Below are positions 24,706-33,819 of a DNA stretch of 48,861 bases, piece by piece. The stretch is taken from NCBI RefSeq assembly GCF_012927485.1, contig NZ_JABBPC010000025.1, positions 1 through 48,861 of the forward strand, read 5' to 3'. Under the pieces are notes generated by a model, which did not search any database, was not told the origin of the DNA, and saw only the letters and a program-made list of their open reading frames with translations. The DNA comes from Polaromonas sp. (GTDB taxonomy: Bacteria > Pseudomonadota > Gammaproteobacteria > Burkholderiales > Burkholderiaceae_C). Every line of letters starts with the position of its first letter. Position 1 is the first letter of the stretch. The position numbers and the translations under genes are program-made.

Positions 24706-25176
24706 ATGAGTAGCGCTCCACAAAACATCTACGAAAAGCTCAAAGCACTTAACATTACGCTGCCTGCAGTGGCGACCCCGGCCGCCGCTTACCTGCCGTT
24801 CGTGCAGACTGGCAAGCTGGTGTTTCTGAGCGGTCACTTGGCAAAGAAAGACGGCAAGGTCATTGTGGGCCAGCTTGGAAAAAACCTCAGCACCGAAGAA
24901 GGCAAGGCTGCCGCCCGCGCAATTGCCATCGACTTGATGGGCACACTGCACGCCGCCGTCGGCGACTTGGGCAAGGTCAAGCGCATCGTCAAACTCATGA
25001 GCCTGGTCAACTCCACGAGCGAATTTACCGAACAGCACCTGGTGACCAACGGCGCCAGTGAATTACTGGGAGAAGTGTTCGGCGACGCTGGCAAACATGC
25101 CCGGAGCGCGTTTGGCGTTGCACAGATTCCGATGGGGGCTTGCGTGGAGATTGAACTGATCGCCGAGGTGGACTGA
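24706..25176 (+). CDS. RidA/YjgF family enamine deaminase-like protein
   Basis: A 156-residue member of the RidA (YjgF/YER057c/UK114) family, which hydrolyses reactive enamine or imine intermediates from PLP enzymes. The N-terminal extension with LKALNITLPAVATPAAAYLPFVQTG and LVFLSGHL places it in the longer YjgF-like subgroup rather than with archetypal 128-residue RidA. The Arg equivalent to E. coli RidA R105 is kept in KHARSAFGVAQIP, and the end is VEIELIAEVD. AAGGA lies 7-8 nt before the ATG. It stands alone on the plus strand between comEC and parC, convergent with parC; a weak GCTAGT/ACTAGC inverted repeat at 25181-25206 follows it. Confidence 0.92.
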   Translation: MSSAPQNIYEKLKALNITLPAVATPAAAYLPFVQTGKLVFLSGHLAKKDGKVIVGQLGKNLSTEEGKAAARAIAIDLMGTLHAAVGDLGKVKRIVKLMSLVNSTSEFTEQHLVTNGASELLGEVFGDAGKHARSAFGVAQIPMGACVEIELIAEVD

Positions 25177-25218
25177 AGTTGCTAGTGCGCCTATTCAAAG
25201 ACTAGCCGCCATTTTTCA

Positions 25219-27576
25219 TTACTCAACCCGCATGATTCCCGTCGGCTTGAATCCCAAATCCGCCGCCTTGCCTTTGCGGGCGCGCGCGGCGCGCGCATTG
25301 TTCAGGCTGCGGATTTCCAGAGTTTCCTCGCGCGCCTTACTGCCGCGACCAATGCCTTCGATTCGTACGCTGCGGGTGTAAGCCGCCGCACCGGCCAGCG
25401 CGTCTTTCGAGTCCAGGTCAATCAAGACCAGTCCGCGCCCGCCCTTTTCCATCTGCTTGATCTCGTTGATCTCAAAGGTGAGGATGCGTCCCGCCGTTGA
25501 GGCGCACGCCACATAGGTTGCGGGTGGTAACGGCTGGGCACCCGTACTGCCCTTTGCGTGAGAGGGCCGACAGATGGTTTCACCCTCTCCCAAGGTCATA
25601 AAAGCCTTGCCGCTCTTGTTGCGCGAAACCATGCCCTCAACCGTGGCCAGAAAGCCGTAGCCGCCCGAGCTGGACAACAGCAGCATGGCGGACGCAGGCC
25701 CGGCAAAGTAGTGAAGCAATTGCGTGCCCGACTCCAGTTCGATCAGCGTCGTCACGGGTTGACCGTCCCCGCGCGCGCCCGGCAACAGGGCAACGGGCAC
25801 GGAGTAGACGCGCCCGTTGCTACCAAAGCCCAGCAAGGTATCGACCGTCCGGCATTCAAAAGTGCTGTAGAGCGCGTCGCCGGCTTTAAATGCGAAGCTC
25901 GACGAATCGTGTCCGTGCCCGCCGCGTGCGCGCACCCAGCCTTTGGCGCTCACCACGACCGTGACAGGCTCATCCAGCACCTTCACTTCCAGAACGGCCT
26001 TTTTATCGGCCTGAATTAAGGTCCGTCGCGGGTCGGCAAACTGCTTCGCATCGGTTTCGATTTCCTTGATCAGCAGTCGGCGAAGCGCCGCCGGGCTGCC
26101 CAGAATTTCTTCGAGCTTGCCCTGCTCTTCACGCAAGGCTTTCAGTTCCTGCTCAATTTTGAGGGCTTCGAGCCGCGCCAGCTGGCGAAGTCGGATTTCA
26201 AGAATGTCCTCAGCCTGCCGGTCGCTGAGACTGAATCGCGCTATCAACGCTGCCTTAGGCTCATCGGATTGGCGAATGATCGCAATCACTTCGTCAATAT
26301 TGAGCAGCACCAGATGCCGCCCCTCCAGGATGTGAATACGGTCCAGCACCTTGTCGAGGCGATGCTGCGAACGCCGCTGCACGGTGGTCTGCCGGAACGT
26401 AATCCACTCCTGCAGCATCTGCCGCAAAGATTTCTGCGTTGGCTTTCCATCCAGCCCCACCATGGTGAGGTTGATGGAGGAAGAACTCTCCAAGCTGGTG
26501 TGGGCCAGCAAGGTGTTGATGAGTTCGGATTGTTCGATCTTGCTGGTCTTGGGTTCAAACACCAGACGCACGGCCGCATCTTTGCTGGACTCGTCGCGCA
26601 CCACGTCGAGAACCGCGAGTACGGTTTGTTTGAGTTGTACCTGGTCCTGGCTGAGCGCTTTCTTGCCGCTCCTGATTTTGGGATTGGTGATCTCTTCAAT
26701 CTCTTCAAGCACCTTCTGCGAGCTGATGCCAGGTGGAAGCTCCTGCACCACCAGTTGCCATTGGCCCCGCGCCAGGTCTTCAATTTTCCAGAGTGCGCGC
26801 ACTTTGAGTGAGCCACGACCCGTGCTGTACGCCGCCGCGATTTCTGCAGCGCTCGAAATGATCTGTGCGCCGCCTGGGTAGTCGGGACCAGCGATCAGTG
26901 CGTACAACTCCGCATCGCTGAGCAGCGGAGTTTTGATCAGGGCAACGCAGGCGTCGGCCACCTCCCGCAAGTTATGGCTGGGTATCTCTGTGGCGAGCCC
27001 GACGGCAATGCCGCTGGCACCGTTGAGGAGCGTGAAAGGCAAGCGGGCCGGGAGTTGACGCGGCTCTTCAGTCGATCCGTCGTAGTTGGGCACAAAATCT
27101 ACCGTGCCTTCATCGATTTCCTCCATCAGCAGGCTGGTGATGCGGGCCAGTCGCGCCTCGGTGTAGCGCATGGCGGCGGCGCCATCGCCGTCGCGGCTGC
27201 CAAAGTTTCCTTGTCCATCGACCAGCGGATAACGCTGCGAAAAATCTTGCGCCATGCGGACCATGGCGTCGTAAGCCGCCTGGTCACCGTGGGGATGGAA
27301 GCGACCCAGCACATCGCCTACCACGCGGGCGCTTTTGACGGGCCTGGCCCCGCTGTTTCCGTTGGCCCCGCCAAATCCCAGACCCATCCGGGCCATGCTG
27401 TACAAAATGCGTCGCTGGACCGGCTTTTGGCCATCGCACACATCAGGCAGCGCCCTGCCCTTGACCACGCTGAGCGCGTATTCCAGGTAGGCGCGCTGCG
27501 CGTAGGCGGCGAGCGAATCTTGGTCAGCAGCGTCGGGGTTCTGGGCTTCCGGGCCCGGCGAAAAAAGATCCGTCAT
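25219..27576 (-). CDS. parC: DNA topoisomerase IV subunit A
   Basis: A 785-residue cleavage/religation subunit of topoisomerase IV, which decatenates daughter chromosomes. The N-terminal breakage-reunion domain has [21 protein letters not shown], the catalytic Tyr138 in [11 protein letters not shown], and NFGSRDGDG. The C-terminal beta-pinwheel carries repeated blades and ends in [11 protein letters not shown]. In the quinolone-resistance-determining region, the position equal to E. coli ParC Ser80 is Gln99 and that equal to Glu84 is Asp103 ([12 protein letters not shown]). It follows parE and a lytic transglycosylase gene on the same strand but is 283 bp downstream of the latter, so it probably has its own promoter. 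Confidence 0.97.
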   Translation of the reverse strand: MTDLFSPGPEAQNPDAADQDSLAAYAQRAYLEYALSVVKGRALPDVCDGQKPVQRRILYSMARMGLGFGGANGNSGARPVKSARVVGDVLGRFHPHGDQAAYDAMVRMAQDFSQRYPLVDGQGNFGSRDGDGAAAMRYTEARLARITSLLMEEIDEGTVDFVPNYDGSTEEPRQLPARLPFTLLNGASGIAVGLATEIPSHNLREVADACVALIKTPLLSDAELYALIAGPDYPGGAQIISSAAEIAAAYSTGRGSLKVRALWKIEDLARGQWQLVVQELPPGISSQKVLEEIEEITNPKIRSGKKALSQDQVQLKQTVLAVLDVVRDESSKDAAVRLVFEPKTSKIEQSELINTLLAHTSLESSSSINLTMVGLDGKPTQKSLRQMLQEWITFRQTTVQRRSQHRLDKVLDRIHILEGRHLVLLNIDEVIAIIRQSDEPKAALIARFSLSDRQAEDILEIRLRQLARLEALKIEQELKALREEQGKLEEILGSPAALRRLLIKEIETDAKQFADPRRTLIQADKKAVLEVKVLDEPVTVVVSAKGWVRARGGHGHDSSSFAFKAGDALYSTFECRTVDTLLGFGSNGRVYSVPVALLPGARGDGQPVTTLIELESGTQLLHYFAGPASAMLLLSSSGGYGFLATVEGMVSRNKSGKAFMTLGEGETICRPSHAKGSTGAQPLPPATYVACASTAGRILTFEINEIKQMEKGGRGLVLIDLDSKDALAGAAAYTRSVRIEGIGRGSKAREETLEIRSLNNARAARARKGKAADLGFKPTGIMRVE

Positions 27577-27859
27577 GAATTTGCTTGGGTTAGACAGGTT
27601 ATGCGCTGCCGGAACGCATCGGTTGCGTCAGGCACAGCGGTTGGTCGGCCGAGTCGATTACGATCCGCCGCGCTTAATGATCTGGTTTTCTTCGACAATC
27701 CATAGGCTGCACACTCGATGGCTGCCAGGCCGCGACACAAAATGGTCGGTGGACGCTGTCAGCCAAGTCTGAGCCTTCGTCAAGGTGAGAGGCGGCTTCA
27801 ATCTCAAAGTACTGACAATCACGCGAAATTGGAACGCCCCACCAGACAACAGGGGGCGC
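27577..27859. other. Intergenic region before parC, no gene recognised
   Basis: A 283-bp gap between the lytic transglycosylase stop and the parC start. An open frame on the minus strand (27658-27942) runs through it but overlaps the end of the transglycosylase gene and has no ribosome binding site or recognisable family. I see no convincing terminator. The region must contain the parC promoter if parC is not read through from parE. Confidence 0.5.
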
Positions 27860-28762
27860 TCAATCCCGCACAGCCTTGACCTCTGGCACGGCAGTGGAAA
27901 CCATTGTCGACGGAAGCATGTTGCTGCGGCCAGTGGCCCCACCCATCATTTCCATGCGCACTCTGCCAGCGGCGGCGATCATGCTCGGCGGCTTCAAATG
28001 GTTATAGAGTTGCATCACGGTTTTGACGTAATTTTTGGTTTCCGGGTAGTTGGGTATCTTGTTGCCGGCGCGCTGCACCGCGCCTTCACCGGCGTTGTAG
28101 GCGGCAACGGCCAATTCAAGCTGGCCAGGAAACATCTTGATCAGATCGCTCAGGTAGCTTGCACCGGCCCCAATGTTGGTCTTGGGGTCTGTGAGCTTTT
28201 TCTGGATGGGCGAATTCTTGTCGGCCCTCACGCCATAACGCTCCGCAGTGGGCGGAATCAACTGCATCAAGCCCACCGCACCTTTCGGTGAAACCGCGTG
28301 GGTATCGAATCCCGACTCCGTGGCGATCAAGGCCTGCAGTAATTCGTAGTCAATCCCGTGCGTCAGCGAGGCTTCGCGCAGCAAATGCTTGACGGCCTTG
28401 TAATTGGGCGACACATCAAAGTAGGCCAGTAGCTTGGGCGGCGCCGCCGCCACGCCCGTAGTCGCATAAGAACTGCTGGTCAGCGCTTCATCGGCGCTTC
28501 CCACAATGCGGGTACGGCTGGGGTTACCGGCATCGAAACTTTCGCCTCCGCGAAAAAAGAGTTCGTAACGCTCGTCCAGTTGCGTCGCTGAAAAGTGAGC
28601 CGTGCCCTGGGCATTGACGTAGCCCCAAATATCAGCCCGGGCCGGCGTGACATGCAATGCAGCGAGCACCAGAAGGAGTAAGGACAAACCCAGCGAGCGC
28701 AGCCGGGCGCCCGCTCGCAGCGGCGGCGTGTTGTACAAAAACTCCTTCAGGCTCAGGTCCAT
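27860..28762 (-). CDS. Soluble lytic transglycosylase (SLT domain)
   Basis: A 300-residue exported peptidoglycan lyase. A long signal peptide ends at TPARA (residue 43). Next is a DUF4124-like segment (DIWGYVNAQGTAHFSATQLDE, residues 44-64), then the Slt domain: catalytic Glu149 in ALIATESGFD, KGAVGLMQLIPPTAERYGV, TNIGAGASYL and VAAYNAGEGAV, which is family 1 lysozyme-like topology. I use the ATG at 28762, which overlaps the parE stop as TGATG, a classic translational coupling, rather than the TTG one codon earlier. It sits between parE and parC. The unconserved tail after residue 255 is low complexity and Met/Thr/Ser-rich. Confidence 0.92.
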   Translation of the reverse strand: MDLSLKEFLYNTPPLRAGARLRSLGLSLLLLVLAALHVTPARADIWGYVNAQGTAHFSATQLDERYELFFRGGESFDAGNPSRTRIVGSADEALTSSSYATTGVAAAPPKLLAYFDVSPNYKAVKHLLREASLTHGIDYELLQALIATESGFDTHAVSPKGAVGLMQLIPPTAERYGVRADKNSPIQKKLTDPKTNIGAGASYLSDLIKMFPGQLELAVAAYNAGEGAVQRAGNKIPNYPETKNYVKTVMQLYNHLKPPSMIAAAGRVRMEMMGGATGRSNMLPSTMVSTAVPEVKAVRD

Positions 28763-30732
28763 CAAATATCAATTTCTACGGCGTCGCCGTGTAGCTCCAT
28801 CAGTTCGCGGCGTGCCGCCGCTTCGCCCTTGCCCATCAACTTGGTGATTAGACTCTCGGTTTGCAGGAAATCAAAGTTTCCAAGTTGCACCGGCAACAGG
28901 CGGCGTGTGTCTGGATTGAGTGTGGTATCCCACAATTGTTCCGCACTCATTTCGCCCAAGCCCTTGAAACGGCTGATGGTCCACGCATTCTCGCGAACTC
29001 CATCTTTGCGTAATTTATCCAATATGGCGTTCAACTCGCCTTCATCAAGGGCATACACCTTGGATGCCGGCTTTTTGCCACGGGCCGGTGCATCGACACG
29101 GAACAGCGGCGGGCGGGCGACATAAACATGTCCGGCTTCTATCAATTTTGGGAAGTGACGGAAAAAGAGGGTCAGCAGCAGCACTTGGATATGGGAGCCA
29201 TCGACGTCCGCATCGCTCAGAATGCAAACCTTGCCGTAGCGCAGTCCGCTCAAATCGGGCGTATCGTTAGGCCCGTGCGGATCGACCCCAATCGCAACCG
29301 CAATGTCGTGAATCTCGTTGTTGGCAAACAGGCGGTCGCGCTCGACCTCCCACGTATTCAGCACCTTGCCGCGCAGCGGAAGAATGGCCTGACTTTCTTT
29401 GTTGCGGCCCATTTTGGCGCTGCCACCAGCAGAATCACCCTCTACCAGGAACACTTCGTTGTGCGCCAGATCCTTGCTTTCGCAGTCGGTCAGCTTGCCT
29501 GGTAAAACGGCAACGCCCGAGCCCTTGCGTTTTTCAACTTTCTGACCCGCTTTCTGACGCGTTTGCGCAGCCTTGATGGCGAGTTCGGCGAGTTTTTTGC
29601 CGTACTCGACATGCTCGTTCAGCCACAGTTCCAGCGCCGGTCGTACGAAGTTAGAGACCAATCGAACGGCGTCACGGGAATTGAGTCGCTCCTTGATCTG
29701 GCCCTGGAATTGCGGGTCCAGCACCTTGGCCGAAAGCACGTAGCTCGCGCGGGCAAAGACGTCTTCAGACAACAGCTTGACACCTTTCGGCAACAGCGAA
29801 TGCAGGTCAATAAAGCTCTTGACCGCATTGAAGAGGCCGTCGCGCAGACCGCTCTCATGCGTGCCACCGGCGCTCGTCGGAATCAGATTGACGTAGCTCT
29901 CGCGCACTGGCAGGCCGAACTCGGTAAAGGCCACGCACCAACTGGCACCCTCCCCCTCGGCAAAACTGTCATGCGAGGCATCCGCAAAGCCTTCATTTTC
30001 AAACAGTGGAATAACGGGTTCACCCGTTAGCGTCTGCATCAGATAGTCGCGCAAACCGCCTTTAAAGACCCAGCTTTGCGTTTCCTTGGTTTTTTCATTA
30101 GTCAGCGTGACAGTCACGCCAGGCATCAGCACCGCCTTGCTGCGCAGCAAATGCGTTAATTCGGTCATCGGCAACGCGGAAGACTCAAAGTATTTGGCAT
30201 CCGGCCAAGCGCGCACCGAGGTGCCCGTCTTGCGATCGCCTTCGCCCGCCGCGCGCAAGGTCAGGGGTTCAATCACGTCCCCACCCGAAAATGCGAGTTT
30301 GGCGACCTTGCCTTCGCGGTAAGAGGTGACTTCGAGCCGCTTGGACAACGCATTGGTGACGCTCACCCCCACACCGTGCAGGCCGCCCGAAAAACTGTAG
30401 GCGCCGCCTTTGCCTTTGTCGAACTTGCCGCCCGCATGCAGCCGGGTAAACACCAGTTCAAGCACCGGCGCTTTTTCTTCTGGATGCATGCCGAATGGAA
30501 TACCGCGGCCATCGTCTTCCACCGTGACCGAGCCATCCGTGTGCAGGACGACCCTGAGCTTCTTGCCGTGTCCCGCCAGTGCTTCGTCAGCCGAGTTGTC
30601 GAGCACTTCCTGAATCACGTGCAGCGGGTTATCGGTGCGCGTATACATACCCGGACGCTGCTTTACAGGCTCCAGGCCCTTCAGCACGCGGATCGAGCTT
30701 TCAGAATAGTCGGTAGGGGTTTTGTCAGCCAT
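28762..30732 (-). CDS. parE: DNA topoisomerase IV subunit B
   Basis: A 656-residue ATPase subunit of topoisomerase IV. GHKL ATPase motifs: EVLDNSADEALAGHG, VEDDGRGIPFGMHPE and YSFSGGLHGVGVSVTNALS. The transducer domain follows, then the TOPRIM domain with VEGDSAGGSAKMGRNKESQAI, PLRGKVLN and ILSDADVDGSHIQVLLLTLF. The C-terminus MELHGDAVEIDI is intact. The open frame continues 85 codons upstream, but the family N-terminus (MADKTPTDYSESSIRVLKGLE) fixes the start at 30732. The gene is divergent from the MFS gene with a 156-bp intergenic region, and its stop overlaps the following transglycosylase start. Confidence 0.97.
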   Translation of the reverse strand: MADKTPTDYSESSIRVLKGLEPVKQRPGMYTRTDNPLHVIQEVLDNSADEALAGHGKKLRVVLHTDGSVTVEDDGRGIPFGMHPEEKAPVLELVFTRLHAGGKFDKGKGGAYSFSGGLHGVGVSVTNALSKRLEVTSYREGKVAKLAFSGGDVIEPLTLRAAGEGDRKTGTSVRAWPDAKYFESSALPMTELTHLLRSKAVLMPGVTVTLTNEKTKETQSWVFKGGLRDYLMQTLTGEPVIPLFENEGFADASHDSFAEGEGASWCVAFTEFGLPVRESYVNLIPTSAGGTHESGLRDGLFNAVKSFIDLHSLLPKGVKLLSEDVFARASYVLSAKVLDPQFQGQIKERLNSRDAVRLVSNFVRPALELWLNEHVEYGKKLAELAIKAAQTRQKAGQKVEKRKGSGVAVLPGKLTDCESKDLAHNEVFLVEGDSAGGSAKMGRNKESQAILPLRGKVLNTWEVERDRLFANNEIHDIAVAIGVDPHGPNDTPDLSGLRYGKVCILSDADVDGSHIQVLLLTLFFRHFPKLIEAGHVYVARPPLFRVDAPARGKKPASKVYALDEGELNAILDKLRKDGVRENAWTISRFKGLGEMSAEQLWDTTLNPDTRRLLPVQLGNFDFLQTESLITKLMGKGEAAARRELMELHGDAVEIDI

Positions 30733-30888
30733 GGCGGTAGAAATAATTGCCCCGATTGTAGTCCGAGCCTCCAAAGTACCTGTATAAATAACCAGCCTTC
30801 CTTGGCGATGAGAGCACAGCAGACGCACCGGCAACCTCAAATCTGCGCGGCGGCGGCGACTCGTCAGTATTTTCGTTAAAGTCTGCCC

Positions 30889-32130
30889 ATGCATCCAAAT
30901 ACCGCCTATCCCAGCAAAGCGCTTTCGATGTTTCAAGTGCTGGCCTGTGGCGCGGCAATTGTCACGCTTTCCATGGGCATACGGCACGGTTTCGGGCTGT
31001 GGCTTCAGCCGATCACTCAGGCGCAGGGATGGACTCGCGGGACCTTTGCCTTTGCGATTGCGATTCAGAACTTGGCCTGGGGAGTTTTTGGAATTTTCGC
31101 GGGCATGGCGGCTGATCGATTTGGTGCCCTGCGCGTGGTCGTGGTCGGTGCATTGCTCTACGCACTGGGATTGGTAGGAATGGCTCTTTCACCCACGGCC
31201 TTGCTGTTTACCATGACCGCCGGGGTGTTGATTGGCGCGGCGCAGGCAGGCACCACGTATGCCGTAATTTACGGCGTGATCGGCCGCAATATACCGGCCG
31301 ACAAACGCTCCTGGGCTATGGGTGTCGCAGCGGCAGCAGGCTCGTTTGGCCAATTTCTAATGGTCCCTACCGAGGGCTTCCTGATCAGCAGCTTGGGCTG
31401 GCAGACGGCATTGTTGGTCCTCGCTGCCGCCGTGCTTCTGATCATGCCGCTTGCGCTCGGCCTGCGGGAGCGTCATTTCGAAGGGGCCCCATCGGCCAGA
31501 CGAGAACAAAGCGTCGGCCAGGCGTTGCACGAGGCCTTTAAATACCCGAGCTTTCAGCTGCTGATGGCTGGTTACTTCGTCTGCGGCTTTCAAGTGGTGT
31601 TTATTGGGGTGCACCTGCCCAGCTATCTTAGAGATAAGGGCCTTTCGCCGCAGGTCGCTAGCTACGCGCTGGCACTGATTGGCCTGTTCAATGTATTTGG
31701 CACCTACGCCGCAGGCGCGCTGGGCCAAAGAATCGCCAAAAAGAAAATTCTTGCAACCATTTATCTCTCACGCGCCGCGGTCATCGCTGTCTTTCTGGCA
31801 GCGCCGGTAAGCCCCGCCAGTGTCTATATATTTGCCAGTCTGATGGGGCTGCTCTGGCTGTCTACGATTCCTCCCACCAACGCCATGGTGGCGCAAATCT
31901 TTGGCATCCAGCACCTTTCGATGCTGGGCGGCTTTATTTTCTTCAGCCACCAGATGGGGTCGTTCTTGGGCGTCTGGCTAGGCGGCTATTTGTATGACCG
32001 CACCGGCAGCTATGACGTTGTCTGGTATATCTCCATTGGGCTCGGCGTCTTTGCAGCACTGGTAAATTTGCCCGTGCGCGAAGCACCGATTTCCAGGGCC
32101 GGCCACGGCAAACTGCTGCAGGGTGCCTGA
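30889..32130 (+). CDS. Major facilitator superfamily transporter
   Basis: A 413-residue, 12-helix inner-membrane transporter. The first half has an MFS loop 2-3 motif GMAADRFGALRVV (canonical GxxxDRxGxR). The RHGFGLWLQPITQAQGW segment after helix 1 resembles the monocarboxylate/oxalate-formate (OFA-like) MFS group. The central loop after helix 6 includes LRERHFEGAPSARREQS, and the protein ends in a short polar tail. Substrate unknown; small organic anions are the most common for this group. It is divergent from parE and is followed after 1 bp by a candidate 39-residue membrane peptide gene. Confidence 0.88.
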   Translation: MHPNTAYPSKALSMFQVLACGAAIVTLSMGIRHGFGLWLQPITQAQGWTRGTFAFAIAIQNLAWGVFGIFAGMAADRFGALRVVVVGALLYALGLVGMALSPTALLFTMTAGVLIGAAQAGTTYAVIYGVIGRNIPADKRSWAMGVAAAAGSFGQFLMVPTEGFLISSLGWQTALLVLAAAVLLIMPLALGLRERHFEGAPSARREQSVGQALHEAFKYPSFQLLMAGYFVCGFQVVFIGVHLPSYLRDKGLSPQVASYALALIGLFNVFGTYAAGALGQRIAKKKILATIYLSRAAVIAVFLAAPVSPASVYIFASLMGLLWLSTIPPTNAMVAQIFGIQHLSMLGGFIFFSHQMGSFLGVWLGGYLYDRTGSYDVVWYISIGLGVFAALVNLPVREAPISRAGHGKLLQGA

Positions 32131-32131
32131 G

Positions 32132-32251
32132 TTGGCCAAAAGAATCGGCATCTGGGCCATTGCGATCCTCGCGTCGCTGGGGGTGTTCACCCTTTATACC
32201 CGGCCGGAGTTCCTGTTCACACTTGCGAATCAGGTTTGGGCCTGTTTTTAA
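32132..32251 (+). CDS. Candidate 39-residue membrane peptide
   Basis: A small open frame starting with TTG one base after the MFS stop and ending in TAA. The predicted peptide begins with a short positive stretch (AKRIG), then one hydrophobic helix (about residues 5-22), then YTRPEFLFTLANQVWACF. AGGGTG lies about 8 nt before the TTG. The layout (Lys/Arg, single helix, conserved-looking aromatic tail with Cys) fits a small membrane protein read through from the transporter mRNA. I do not recognise a named family. Its coding status is inferred from position, start spacing and charge pattern only, and it may be noise. Confidence 0.42.
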   Translation: MAKRIGIWAIAILASLGVFTLYTRPEFLFTLANQVWACF

Positions 32252-32308
32252 AGCTTCATTTCACGGTTATTTGGGCGTCCTGCCTCTTCGAGATAAAGAT
32301 CAATCGCA

Positions 32309-33121
32309 ATGAAAATAATAGTAATCACGGGTGCCTCGGACGGCATCGGCGCCGAAATGGCACGGCAACTGGCGCAAACGCATCGGGCGGCCGTCGCTTT
32401 GGTGCTGGCCGCGCGCGATGAGGTCCGACTCTCGGCAGTCGCAGCGCACTGTGAAGCACACGGTGCACAAACGCTGGTGGTTAAAACCGACGTCTCGATT
32501 GAGGCCCAATGCAGGCAACTAATAACCCTCACTATTGCCAAGTTTGGCCAGATCGACGCCTTGATCAACAATGCCGGCATGTCTGCGCAGGCTCTTTTTC
32601 AGGACGTAAGAGCTGACGATCTGGCCTGGTACGAGCAGTTGATGCGCATCAATTTATGGGGCAGCGTTTGGTGCACGCATGCCGCGCTGCCGTATCTAAA
32701 ACAAAGCCGCGGCAGCATCGTGGCGGTCTCCAGTCTGGCGGGGCTGATCGGGGTACCGGGCCGCACGGCCTACAGCGCCACCAAATTTGCAATGACCGGT
32801 TTCTTTGAGGCCCTTCGCGCTGAATTAAAGGGTGCGGGCATCAGCGTCACGACGGCTTACCCGGGCGTGGTGTCCACCAACATCCGGCACCACGGCTTCA
32901 ACGCGCTCGGTGTCGCTGCGGGCTCCAGCGGACTCAAAGAAGACGACGCCATGAGCGTAGAAGAGTGTGCCGGGCTGATTTTGCAAGGTATGGGGAAGCG
33001 CGAACGCGAGGTCGTCATGACAGCCAAGGGCAAGCTGGGTCGGTGGCTCAAGCTAATTGCGCCAGCCCGGGTAGAGCTTATGGCGCTTGCCGCCCTTAAA
33101 GACGAGGTGAAACCACATTGA
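32309..33121 (+). CDS. Short-chain dehydrogenase/reductase
   Basis: A 270-residue classical SDR using NAD(P)H. The cofactor loop is TGASDGIG (residues 7-14), then NNAG (87-90), a Ser at 141/142, and the catalytic YxxxK as Tyr155 and Lys159 in TAYSATKFAM. VVSTNI follows the PG motif (YPGVVSTNIRHHG). Substrate unknown; the C-terminal region with APARVELMALAALK resembles SDRs acting on lipid or bulky substrates. Its stop overlaps the next gene's TTG start (TTGA), so the two are translationally coupled. Confidence 0.92.
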   Translation: MKIIVITGASDGIGAEMARQLAQTHRAAVALVLAARDEVRLSAVAAHCEAHGAQTLVVKTDVSIEAQCRQLITLTIAKFGQIDALINNAGMSAQALFQDVRADDLAWYEQLMRINLWGSVWCTHAALPYLKQSRGSIVAVSSLAGLIGVPGRTAYSATKFAMTGFFEALRAELKGAGISVTTAYPGVVSTNIRHHGFNALGVAAGSSGLKEDDAMSVEECAGLILQGMGKREREVVMTAKGKLGRWLKLIAPARVELMALAALKDEVKPH

Positions 33122-33720
33122 AAGAGACGCCGTCCGCTTGGGTGCAGCGCTGGTCGCATCTTGTTCCGAATCGGGGGGTGGTGCTGGACGTTGCTTGCGG
33201 ACAAGGCCGCCACGCTCGCTGGTTTTATGAAAGAAATCACTCTGTTGTGCTTGTAGACAGGTCGCAGGAAGCGATTGATTCAATCGCAATTCCGGGACAA
33301 GCCTGCGAAGCTATAGTGGCCGATATTGAGAACGGTCCCTGGCCGTTCGCGGGGCGGCAGTTTGACGCGGTGGTCGTGATCAACTACCTTTGGCGCCCGC
33401 TCCTGTCGACCTTACTGGAGAGCCTGGCGCCAGGCGGCGTACTGATTTATGAAACCTTTACGCAAGGCAACGAAACGGTAGGCAAACCGTCCCGACCCGA
33501 TTTTCTGTTGCGTCCCGGCGAGCTGCTCCAGGTCTGCGCGGGCTTGCGCGTAGTGGCTTTTGAAGACGGTTTTCAGAACGGTTTGAAGCTAGCGTCTGGG
33601 GAGCAACTGCCACGATTCCTACAGCGCATTGCCGCGGTCCGCGAACCTGCCAAGCGTTGCGCTTTGCCCGAGCACCCAGGCCCGGAAGACGACCGACCGC
33701 CGCGCTATAGACTACCCTAG
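33118..33720 (+). CDS. SAM-dependent methyltransferase (class I)
   Basis: A 200-residue Rossmann-fold methyltransferase. The SAM-binding motif I is VLDVACGQGRHA (residues 22-33), motif II is the acidic VVLVDRSQEAID, and motif IV is FDAVVVINYLWRP. It is similar in layout to TehB-type enzymes, but the substrate is unknown. The start is a TTG at 33118 that overlaps the SDR stop codon, with GAGGTG about 9 nt upstream. No in-frame ATG lies near. The tail after residue 180 is Pro/Arg-rich and probably disordered. It precedes dapA by 99 bp. Confidence 0.85.
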   Translation: MKETPSAWVQRWSHLVPNRGVVLDVACGQGRHARWFYERNHSVVLVDRSQEAIDSIAIPGQACEAIVADIENGPWPFAGRQFDAVVVINYLWRPLLSTLLESLAPGGVLIYETFTQGNETVGKPSRPDFLLRPGELLQVCAGLRVVAFEDGFQNGLKLASGEQLPRFLQRIAAVREPAKRCALPEHPGPEDDRPPRYRLP

Positions 33721-33819
33721 GCTCTGGGTAGAATGCAGGATTGGCTCTTTGGGCCGGTCTTTTGATTGTTGAGCCCGACCAACATTAACATCCGCAATCG
33801 CGAACCTGACAAGCAAGAC

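Noticed and set aside
25181..25206. GCTAGT/ACTAGC inverted repeat between ridA and parC
   Set aside because: Six-bp stem with 14-nt loop and no immediate T-run; could be a weak terminator but not supported enough to list.
27658..27942. 94-codon minus-strand open frame in the parC upstream region
   Set aside because: Overlaps the end of the transglycosylase gene in another frame, lacks a ribosome binding site and matches no family I know.
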